Origin: JAJEDW01 sp963555775
GTDB lineage: Bacteria > Acidobacteriota > Terriglobia > 20CM-2-55-15
Length of the DNA stretch: 64,000 nucleotides
Direction of reading: 5' to 3'
Assembly (NCBI GenBank): GCA_963555775.3
Contig: CAUVWY020000009.1
Location: 1,240,001-1,304,000, forward strand
In this document: positions 17,334-27,074 of the stretch, in pieces
Layout: each line of letters begins with the position of its first letter
How positions within the stretch are numbered: position 1 is the stretch's first letter
The notes under the pieces: generated by a model
The model's input: only the letters and a program-made list of their open reading frames with translations
Database searches by the model: none
Told to the model about the DNA's origin: nothing
Made by a program: the position numbers and the translations under genes

Positions 17334-18122
17334 TCATGGCGTTGGCCGCCGATAGAACTCGCCATACAGCAGCTCTTCGGTGAACTCCACGCATTTGAAT
17401 TCCATCAGGTGCGCATCGGGTTGCGGATGCCTGTGGAGGCGAAAGCTGATCGTCCACGGCCGCGAAAACGTTTCGGGATCCTCGATCGTGGCTTCGTAGT
17501 CGATCGTGTCGGGTCCCGCCAGCGTGTAACGCTCGACGACGTGCAGGGCGCGACTCGCGTGGTTTCCGGCGCGGTCCAGCCAGGCGAGACCGTTGAAACC
17601 GGTGACTTCGATGACCAGCGTATCACCGTCCCACTGCGCGTTCGACCAACCCATCCAACTGTCGATCGGCGAAAGCCGATGGTCGCTCAGGTTGATGATT
17701 CGCGCCGCGCCCGCAAACTGATAGGCGAACAACATGTGCTCTTCGGAATGAAAGATCTGAAACGGGTAGGGCATGTAATTCGCACGCGGGATTCCCGGCA
17801 TGTAGCACTTGACTTCGGGATCCTCGCTCCACCGGTTCTCGAAGTTGCTCTCCCTTTGCACCGCCGCGGCCGGCAGATAGGGAATCTCGTCTCCTTCGAC
17901 GATGCCCGTGCCCGGCGGCCCGGCAAGTAGCGCGCCATATTCGGGCGGTCCCGCGGTCGCGCCGTGCGTCAGGACGTTCCAATTCGCCGTGGTCAGGGAT
18001 TGCCAGACGCCGCTGAAATCCGGTTGTCCGTTGGACAGCCGCGGCACCTCCGATGGAGTTCCACAGGCCGCCGTCAGCGTCAGTACGGCACCGAGCACAA
18101 ACAGGATTCGCCATCGTCGCAT
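17334..18122 (-). CDS. companion-family lipoprotein, unknown function
   Basis: A 262-residue predicted lipoprotein; the signal ends in a lipobox LTAAC with Cys at about residue 20. The body follows the companion-family plan: FSGVWQ, an internal Cys (VKCYMPGIPRANYMPYPFQI) followed by HMLFAYQFAG, then AQWDGDTLVIEVTGF, VVERYTLAGPD, IEDPETFSRPW and FKCVEFTEELLYGEF. It is directly upstream (14 bp) of the 16348-17319 paralogue, so the operon carries two members, one lipid-anchored and one soluble. The function is unknown. Confidence 0.78.
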   Translation of the reverse strand: MRRWRILFVLGAVLTLTAACGTPSEVPRLSNGQPDFSGVWQSLTTANWNVLTHGATAGPPEYGALLAGPPGTGIVEGDEIPYLPAAAVQRESNFENRWSEDPEVKCYMPGIPRANYMPYPFQIFHSEEHMLFAYQFAGAARIINLSDHRLSPIDSWMGWSNAQWDGDTLVIEVTGFNGLAWLDRAGNHASRALHVVERYTLAGPDTIDYEATIEDPETFSRPWTISFRLHRHPQPDAHLMEFKCVEFTEELLYGEFYRRPTP

Positions 18123-18138
18123 CGCGGTCTCCTCTTGG

Positions 18139-19401
18139 TTATTCGTTCGCGGGCTCGATGCGCAGTATCGAGCCGTTGGGTGTCAGCCGGGCACTGCCTG
18201 GGCCAGACTGGAGGTCACGCTCAACGGCAAGGTAGATGTAACCGTCGGGCCCCTGGCGCACGTCGCGTACGCGTGCATCGAGTGGGATGAGCATGGATTC
18301 GCGCCGCTCTGTCTGCGGCGGCGGTTGATCGAAGGCCACCCGTTGCAGTTGCTGTCCGCTCAGGCCGCCGATGAAGTAATGCCCGCGCCACATTGGAAAC
18401 CGGTCGCCGTCATAGATCATCAGGCTGGACGGGCTGATCGCCGGTGCCCAGAACATCACCGGCATTTCGATGCCGGGTCTCCACCAGGGCTGCTCGGAGG
18501 CGAGGCTCGAGTTGTAGATCTTGCCCAGCGAGACCAGGGGCCAGCCGTAGTTTCCTCCGGGAATCAGCCGATTGAGCTCGTCGCCGGCCATCGGACCGAT
18601 TTCGGTCGCCCAAAGCTCGCCGGTTTCAGGATGCCAGGCCAGTCCCTGTGCGTTGCGATGACCATAGCTGAAGATCTCGGGTTTCGCGTCGCCGCGCCCG
18701 AAGAACGGATTGTCTTCAGGCGCACTGCCGTCGTCTCGCAACCGCAGCACCTTGCCGACGTGGTTATCGAGGCCCTGCGCGAGCATGCGGTAGCTCGCGT
18801 CGTCGGTCGTGTTGCCCGCGTCCCGGTCTCCGACGGTCAAATAGAGCATGCCGTCGGGCCCGAACTCGGCGCGCCCGGCTGTTGCGCCGCTGCCCCAGGC
18901 GTCGGCCACGAACACGTCCTCGACTGCCGAAAGCGCCGCGCCGTCAAAGTGTGCGCGGGCGAGCGCGACGGTTGTGCCGTCGTCTCCCTGCTTGATGTAG
19001 GACAGATACAGCAGCCGGTTGTCCTGGAAGTCCGGATGCAGAACGACCGACCGCACGCTGTCAGAGCGTAACGAGTCGTCGGGCCAGCCGGCGATCGGTG
19101 AGGGATCGAGTACGCCGTCGCGAACAATACGCAAGCGGCCCGGCAACTCGGTCACGAGCATGTCGTTGCCGCCGGGAAGGAACGTCAGGTGCCAGGGCCG
19201 CACAAGCCCGTGTGCGACGGTGACGACGCGAATGCGCACGAGTTCGACCGGAGGGCATCCGCCGTGCAACCCGCCGTTTGGCGAGCACAGTCCGGGCGTG
19301 TGCGTGTCGAATACCCATGTCGCGGTGTCGTCCTGAGCGTGGCCCGAGGGCGCGGCGAGCATGAGGGCGGCCGCCAGCACAGCCGACCGATACTTGTGCA
19401 T
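18139..19401 (-). CDS. PQQ-dependent sugar dehydrogenase-like protein (GSDH family)
   Basis: A 420-residue exported protein (signal RSAVLAAALMLAAPSGHA). It matches the glucose/sorbosone dehydrogenase (soluble Gdh/YliI) beta-propeller: HGLVRPWHLTFLPGGNDMLV, LPGRLRIV, VVLHPDFQDNRLLYLSY, GAEF-like AGRAEFGPDGMLYLTVGDR, HRNAQGLAWHPETGELWATE, GGNYGWPLVS and VRQGPDGYIYLAVE. Family members oxidise aldoses or related alcohols with PQQ; no PQQ synthesis genes are in view. The ATG at 19401 has a good GGAGGTGAG site just upstream. It lies 16 bp before the lipoprotein gene. Confidence 0.85.
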   Translation of the reverse strand: MHKYRSAVLAAALMLAAPSGHAQDDTATWVFDTHTPGLCSPNGGLHGGCPPVELVRIRVVTVAHGLVRPWHLTFLPGGNDMLVTELPGRLRIVRDGVLDPSPIAGWPDDSLRSDSVRSVVLHPDFQDNRLLYLSYIKQGDDGTTVALARAHFDGAALSAVEDVFVADAWGSGATAGRAEFGPDGMLYLTVGDRDAGNTTDDASYRMLAQGLDNHVGKVLRLRDDGSAPEDNPFFGRGDAKPEIFSYGHRNAQGLAWHPETGELWATEIGPMAGDELNRLIPGGNYGWPLVSLGKIYNSSLASEQPWWRPGIEMPVMFWAPAISPSSLMIYDGDRFPMWRGHYFIGGLSGQQLQRVAFDQPPPQTERRESMLIPLDARVRDVRQGPDGYIYLAVERDLQSGPGSARLTPNGSILRIEPANE

Positions 19402-19591
19402 TCTCACCTCCGTTCGAATCGCCATGAGGTATCGACGATAGGCGTACGGTTTGACCGGCGTCAAGTCGTTTGGAATTGGCAACGGTATCGCCGGTCGAAC
19501 GTTCGAATCGGCACTGACACGCCCGCGGAAAGCCGATACCCGCCGAAAGCGAAAGCACACCCGCGCCGGCCCGACGGCCCCCCGGCGACGC

Positions 19592-19975
19592 CTACCGGCG
19601 GCCGTACAGGAGCAGTTCTCTCCCGTCCGGCGTCGCGATCCGTTCGAGGCGCAGAATCCTGGACCCGTCGGTGAAGCGGTATCCGCTGCCCGTGATGACG
19701 TCTCCCGCCTTCAGGGTGTTCGGGTCCCAGCCGTTCGCCGACATCCGGTTGAGGCTCGGGCCCCCCACTTCCCACTCCTCGATCCTGCCGTCCTCGGTCT
19801 CGACGTTGAGCGTGATCATCACGTGAGGATTGCTCCACGCGTACGCCTTCACCGTACCTTCGACGGTAACTTCTGCCGAACGATTGACGGGCCATCGATG
19901 ATGAGCGGACAACGAGCCAGCGGCGACTAGGATCCCGATCGTTCCAAGTGTGAGCACCTGCAGTCTGGTCATCAT
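19592..19975 (-). CDS. DUF6152 family secreted protein (copy 4)
   Basis: A 127-residue DUF6152 member. The signal peptide ends in LSA at residue 24 with His25-His26 next. VEG is at 38-40 and NPH at 49-51 (WSNPHVMITLN), 27 residues into the mature chain. The gene is 190 bp upstream of the PQQ-type dehydrogenase on the same strand, so it is probably the first gene of the cluster, although the gap leaves room for an internal promoter. Two adjacent ATG codons (19975 and 19972) could both serve as start. Confidence 0.8.
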   Translation of the reverse strand: MMTRLQVLTLGTIGILVAAGSLSAHHRWPVNRSAEVTVEGTVKAYAWSNPHVMITLNVETEDGRIEEWEVGGPSLNRMSANGWDPNTLKAGDVITGSGYRFTDGSRILRLERIATPDGRELLLYGRR

Positions 19976-20159
19976 GCCACCTCCGGCCCAAGTCTACTCG
20001 AACTTCTACAGCCAGTCAGCAATCGGGACACCGCGTGTTCGATGGTCCGGTGCCATCCCAGGCTGGCCTTCAATCGACGGTCGGTACCAAACGCCGAAAA
20101 ATGCTCTGGCTATCGGACCTGTTTATAGACTACATTTGGTCCGAACAAGGGGATGACCC

Positions 20160-20435
20160 GTGAAACTTTCCAACCAGATCAAGCCGATCAGTTACGTCAA
20201 GGCTCACGCTGCCGAAATCTGCCGCACGCTTGGAGAGCGGAAGGAACCCTTGATCATTACCCAGAACGGCGAGGCCAAGGTGGTCATGCAGGATATCGAC
20301 AGCTATGAGGACACGCAGGAGACGGTCGCCCTGCTCAAGATTCTCGCGCTGGGAACCCGGCAGGTTGAAGCGGGGCAGGTTCAACCCGCCGCCGATGTCA
20401 TCGCGCGGCTCCGGCAACGGCGGCCGGTCCGCTGA
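20160..20435 (+). CDS. Phd/YefM-family antitoxin
   Basis: A 91-residue antitoxin of the Phd/YefM type: ISYVKAHAAEICRTLGERK followed by EPLIITQNGEAKVVMQDIDSYE is the conserved DNA-binding N-terminal domain, which represses the operon. The C-terminal half (ETVALLKILALGTRQVEAG) should wrap around the toxin. It starts from a GTG shortly after a GGGGATGA site and its stop overlaps or nearly abuts the toxin reading frame. Confidence 0.87.
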   Translation: MKLSNQIKPISYVKAHAAEICRTLGERKEPLIITQNGEAKVVMQDIDSYEDTQETVALLKILALGTRQVEAGQVQPAADVIARLRQRRPVR

Positions 20436-20452
20436 CGTCTTCACTCGTCCAA

Positions 20453-20761
20453 TTGACCGATGATGCGGCGCGCGACCTGGAGGAAATCTGCGACTACATT
20501 GATCGTCACGATTCGCCGGGTCGTGCGGATCATGTGCTGGAGCGGATCGAAAGGGTGTTCAGCCGTCTTTCCGAACATCCCCAGCGCGGGAGTTTCCCGA
20601 AGGAATTGCTGGAGATTGGAATTCGGGAGTACCGCGAAGTGTTCTTCAAGCCCTACCGAATCATTTACCGGGTGACCGTGAACAACGTCTACGTGCTGGT
20701 GATTACGGATGGCCGGCGTGACATGCGGGCTTTGCTGGAGCGACGCCTGCTGCGGGGGTAA
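20453..20761 (+). CDS. RelE/ParE-family toxin
   Basis: A toxin of about 102 residues with the RelE/ParE signature: DDAARDLEEICDYIDRHDSPGRADHVLERIERVFSRL helices followed by the beta strands REVFFKPYRIIYRVTVNNVYVLVITDGRRDM. Members either cut mRNA on the ribosome or poison gyrase; this sequence is closer to ParE in layout but the target is not certain. The TTG at 20453 is listed, yet it cuts off the first strand (SLVQLTDDA). Translation from a CTG at 20432, which overlaps the antitoxin's TGA, would restore it. Neutralised by the antitoxin encoded just upstream. Confidence 0.85.
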   Translation: MTDDAARDLEEICDYIDRHDSPGRADHVLERIERVFSRLSEHPQRGSFPKELLEIGIREYREVFFKPYRIIYRVTVNNVYVLVITDGRRDMRALLERRLLRG

Positions 20762-20782
20762 GGCTCGCACAGTGCCTGTCGA

Positions 20783-20903
20783 GGATCGGTTGTGTCCGGC
20801 TCGTCTCCGCGACCGCGGCCTCGTTGTCGACCTCCTGGGCCACCGTCGCGATTTGGGCCTCAGTGAATCGCTTTCTCGGCGGCGTCCCTGCCCGTTTGTT
20901 CAC
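20783..20903 (-). pseudogene. possible remnant of an IS3-type OrfA transposase
   Basis: On the minus strand the first 37 residues of a short frame read RKRFTEAQIATVAQEVDNEA followed by AVAETSRT. This resembles the N-terminal helix-turn-helix of IS3-family OrfA proteins (KRFTEEQI...E...VAE..R). The match stops abruptly and no OrfB or inverted repeats are seen, so if real it is a decayed fragment. It lies between the toxin gene and dnaE2. Confidence 0.4.
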
Positions 20904-20978
20904 GGCATCCTGTCACCGATTTCTTGAAGTCCGAAACGGATCTGTTTTCCGGGGAGCCGTCACCGGACGGACGCCGCT

Positions 20979-24083
<3,105 letters not shown>

Positions 24084-24103
24084 CTTCTCTTACTCCACTT
24101 TCC

Positions 24104-25603
24104 TTACTCCACCTTCCCGTGCAGAAACCAGCCTTGCCGCTTCGGGTCGTAGTAGATCCACAGCCAGGGGCCTTCTTCATCGGTGCGGACGAAGTGATAC
24201 TCGCGGTGCACGCCCGCGCCCGAGCCCCACCATCCCCCGGAGATGATGTAGGGGCCGGAGCTTTCCCGGGTGAAACAGGCGTCGCCGGTTGGGGCGTCGG
24301 CAACCGTGGGTTCGACATTGGCGGCCGCCCGCGCTTCGGCGTGCGAGAGTCGGACGGGCTTCGGGAAGAAGCGCCGCACCAGCGGGCGGAACAGGACCCT
24401 GCGCGGCCTTGGCGGCGGAACGGCTTCGATGGGCTCCCAGGTAAAGCGTGCTTCGGGAAGATGCGCGGAGCAAGGGCGCGCCCGCAAGAGCGCGCCGTCG
24501 CCGAACCGGGCCCGCAGCCGTGCCAGCGCGCGGTTGGCCGCGTCGTGGTCGCGCGCCGATGCGCCGTCAAAAAGCTCACCCTGCCGGATGTCGGGGCAGG
24601 TGCCATGGACCTCCATGGCGATTTCCGTCACCCCGGCCGGCAGCTTGGTGGCCTCCATGCGGAGCCGCAGCAGGTCGAGAATCTGCGCCGGTTCCAGGGT
24701 GGGTCTGGCCGGCCGAATGGCCTCGGTCCTCTGCGACTTGTCGTCCAGGCGGAGGTGGACGAGAAGCGAGGCCATGACCTCGTGCCGCCCGGCCAGCAAG
24801 TCGAGCAACGGACGCAGCAGCTCTTCCATGAGGGCCGCCAGCCGCCGGTGGTCGTTTTCCGGATAATCGAGGAAGGTCCCCGCGATGGCGGGCTCGGGCG
24901 GCATCTCCGGATGGAGCGGGCTCCAGAGATCGCCCGAGGCCAGCTGGTGGAGCCGGTGTGCTTCCCGCCCCAGACGCGAGCGCACCTGGGACGCGGGCAG
25001 GTTCAGGAACCCCCCTAGGGTGTGGATGCCGAGCCGGGCCAGGAGGTCGCGGACCTGGGGAGCGAAGTTGAGGGATTCAAGCGGCACGCCGCGGACCTGG
25101 GCATGCTCTTCCTGGGGCGTATGGAAGACCACGGACCGGTCCCAGGCCTTGGCCGCGGCATAGCTGCCGAAACGGGAAAACCCCACGGCCACGGTGCTGT
25201 CGAGGCCTGTGCCGGCGAGGTCGTCATGAATGAGCCTGGCCCATTCCTCCAGGCGGGGATAGAGCAGGGAAAGGCCCGAGGCCCCGAGCCAGAACACTCC
25301 GGGCTCGTCACGGGAGGGCTCTATTTCGGCGGCAAGACGCCTCAACCTTGGAACCAGGGCGGCCACGGCCTTTTGGATGGCCGCATTTGAAATGACGCCC
25401 GCCCGGAGATGGCGCGAAAGCGCAAGCCCCGCGCCGTAGCGCATGCCTGCAAGGATGCGCATGGACCGTGCCCGTTGGTTCGCCCAGAGGATGGTTCCCT
25501 GGGCCTTGTCCCGGTCCACGACCGCGGCGGGATGGTCCTTCCAGTCCGGATGATCCCGGAGCAGCAGTTGCAGGGGAAAGGCCGCAACGTCAACACAGGC
25601 CAT
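24104..25603 (-). CDS. imuB: ImuB, Y-family polymerase-like mutasome protein
   Basis: A 499-residue Y-family-like protein. Members of the ImuB group have lost polymerase activity and act as the hub that joins DnaE2, ImuA and the beta clamp. Visible are the N-terminal MACVDVAAFPLQLLLRDHP with PAAVVDRDKAQG, the little-finger-like centre (LLARLGIHTLGGFLNLPAS) and a C-terminal ImuB region ending in WLWIYYDPKRQGWFLHGKVE. A start farther upstream would lie inside imuA; the ATG at 25603 overlaps the end of imuA by 14 bp, as expected for a coupled operon. Expression should follow the LexA operator at 26928-26957. Confidence 0.92.
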   Translation of the reverse strand: MACVDVAAFPLQLLLRDHPDWKDHPAAVVDRDKAQGTILWANQRARSMRILAGMRYGAGLALSRHLRAGVISNAAIQKAVAALVPRLRRLAAEIEPSRDEPGVFWLGASGLSLLYPRLEEWARLIHDDLAGTGLDSTVAVGFSRFGSYAAAKAWDRSVVFHTPQEEHAQVRGVPLESLNFAPQVRDLLARLGIHTLGGFLNLPASQVRSRLGREAHRLHQLASGDLWSPLHPEMPPEPAIAGTFLDYPENDHRRLAALMEELLRPLLDLLAGRHEVMASLLVHLRLDDKSQRTEAIRPARPTLEPAQILDLLRLRMEATKLPAGVTEIAMEVHGTCPDIRQGELFDGASARDHDAANRALARLRARFGDGALLRARPCSAHLPEARFTWEPIEAVPPPRPRRVLFRPLVRRFFPKPVRLSHAEARAAANVEPTVADAPTGDACFTRESSGPYIISGGWWGSGAGVHREYHFVRTDEEGPWLWIYYDPKRQGWFLHGKVE

Positions 25604-26252
25604 CCGTTCCACGACACGACTCCGTATGGCTCCATCCCGGAGCTCCCCGCTTGTCCTTGACGATGCGGATTTCCCAGTCGAAGCGGCTGAAGGCGGTCCT
25701 CGATATCCTTCCTTCGCCATGAAGCGACACCAGGGGGCCCAGCGAGGACGCGCCCTTGTTCTTGCGGGTGAGGCAGAGGAGCGCGGCGTGGTGCTTTCGC
25801 GCCAGCGCCGCCAGACGGCTCTGGACCGCCAGGTGCATCCGTGCCTGCGTCTTCAGGTCCAGCACCACCAGCCCGAAAGCCCCGGAGCGCAGCAGTTGGT
25901 CGGCGGCGTGGGACGCGGTGAGAGCGTCGGGCACGCGGATGACGGGCAACGCATCGAGATCGATCCCCCACTCGACGAAATCCGGCGGGAAGAAGATCGA
26001 GTTGCCGAAGCCGATCCACGCCGCGGGTTCCCCTCGCTGCTGGGCCTGGAGAATCAGGGCGGCGGCGGCCGTGAGCGAAGGGGCCGCGCCGGAGTCCGAC
26101 ACTTCGGTGAGGCGCCCGGCCAGAGAGGACAGGTCCCAGGTCCTGGAGGCGTCACGAACAGTCTGGCGCCGCGGGCCCGGTTCCGGCGCTGGGGCTGCGG
26201 CTGCGGCCGAAACCGGCATCAGGTCGCGAATCTTTTCTGCGGAAACACCCAT
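25590..26252 (-). CDS. imuA: ImuA, RecA/SulA-like mutasome protein
   Basis: A 220-residue ImuA protein (RecA-like fold, no intact Walker A). Recognisable segments are LTAAAALILQAQQRGEPAAWIG, the strand-loop LLRSGAFGLVVLDLKTQARM, and LAALARKHHAALLCLTRKNK near the C-terminus. It is required for SOS mutagenesis with ImuB and DnaE2. The ATG at 26252 (MGVSAEKIRDLMP) is preferred to the one at 26303 because the extra residues show no conservation pattern. It is 66 bp downstream of lexA and overlaps imuB. Confidence 0.85.
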   Translation of the reverse strand: MGVSAEKIRDLMPVSAAAAAPAPEPGPRRQTVRDASRTWDLSSLAGRLTEVSDSGAAPSLTAAAALILQAQQRGEPAAWIGFGNSIFFPPDFVEWGIDLDALPVIRVPDALTASHAADQLLRSGAFGLVVLDLKTQARMHLAVQSRLAALARKHHAALLCLTRKNKGASSLGPLVSLHGEGRISRTAFSRFDWEIRIVKDKRGAPGWSHTESCRGTDGLC

Positions 26253-26318
26253 GAAAACTCCTGTGTTCTGCAAAGGGCAAGGTCGGACAGCGAAAACGCG
26301 CATGCCCGGAGCCCGCGT

Positions 26319-26921
26319 TCACCTTTCCAGATACCGTCTGACCTCTACCACCTTGCCCAGGAGCGTGCATTCATCGGCTCTTGGAACGATCGGCTCGAAA
26401 GCTGGATTTTCGGGATGCAGTTCGACCCGGTTCCGGTGCAAGCGGAGCCTCTTGATGGTGGCATCGTCGCCCACCAGGGCGACGACGATGTCGCCTGAAG
26501 CGGCTTCCGGCTGCTGTCTCACGATGACGATGTCGCCCGGAAGGATTCCCGCTCCGGTCATGCTCTCCCCCTGGACCCGGAGCCCGAACAGTTCCTCCGA
26601 GCCCCGTGACTGGACCGGGATGTAACCCTCGCACTCCTCGATGGCCGCCCGGAGTCCGCCGGCCTGCACCCGTCCCAGAAGGGGAACGAACAGCGTTCCG
26701 GGCTCCCGGGGCAGGCGATAGCCCCTGGATTTCCCCTGTGCCTTGACCAGACGTCCCTCGGCCACGAGGCGCTCGAGATGCTCCCGGGCCGTTTGTACGG
26801 CCTTGAACTGGAACGCTTCCTGGACTTCCCGGACCGTAGGGGGGAGTTCCTCGATAATCCGCCTGCGGACGAACCGGTAAACTTTTTCCCGGGTCTCTCC
26901 CGGTGGGGTGAAAGGTGTCAT
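26319..26921 (-). CDS. lexA: LexA-type SOS repressor of the mutasome operon
   Basis: A 200-residue self-cleaving repressor. The N-terminal winged helix (PPTVREVQEAFQFKAVQTAR) binds the operator just upstream. The C-terminal S24 peptidase domain has the Ala-Gly cleavage site in VQAGGLRAA, the catalytic Ser in QGESMTGAGILPGD and the Lys in DDATIKRLRL, so RecA-stimulated autocleavage should work. I chose the ATG at 26921; the longer frame reaching 26957 would run through the operator. As first gene of lexA-imuA-imuB-dnaE2 it probably regulates its own cassette; the genome may have another, main LexA. Confidence 0.92.
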   Translation of the reverse strand: MTPFTPPGETREKVYRFVRRRIIEELPPTVREVQEAFQFKAVQTAREHLERLVAEGRLVKAQGKSRGYRLPREPGTLFVPLLGRVQAGGLRAAIEECEGYIPVQSRGSEELFGLRVQGESMTGAGILPGDIVIVRQQPEAASGDIVVALVGDDATIKRLRLHRNRVELHPENPAFEPIVPRADECTLLGKVVEVRRYLER

Positions 26922-26927
26922 GGAGAT

Positions 26928-26957
26928 GTGTATACCAGACATTTGTCTTGTATACAC
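26928..26957 (-). promoter_or_regulatory. palindromic LexA operator candidate
   Basis: A 30-bp inverted repeat: GTGTATACCAGACA (26928-26941), two bases TT, then TGTCTTGTATACAC (26944-26957). The arms match at 13 of 14 positions. It ends 7 bp upstream of the lexA start codon, the place expected for an autoregulated SOS operator. The half-site GTATAC-N-AGACA is not one of the operator sequences I know. Confidence 0.75.
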
Positions 26958-27074
26958 TACAAATCGATCCGCAACGGGAACTTCGACTAATAAGCGGTGT
27001 TGTCCCGATAAAAAATGGATGAAAAGGTGGGCCGTGCGGGGGAGCGTATCGACCGAAGACCGACTCGAAACGCC

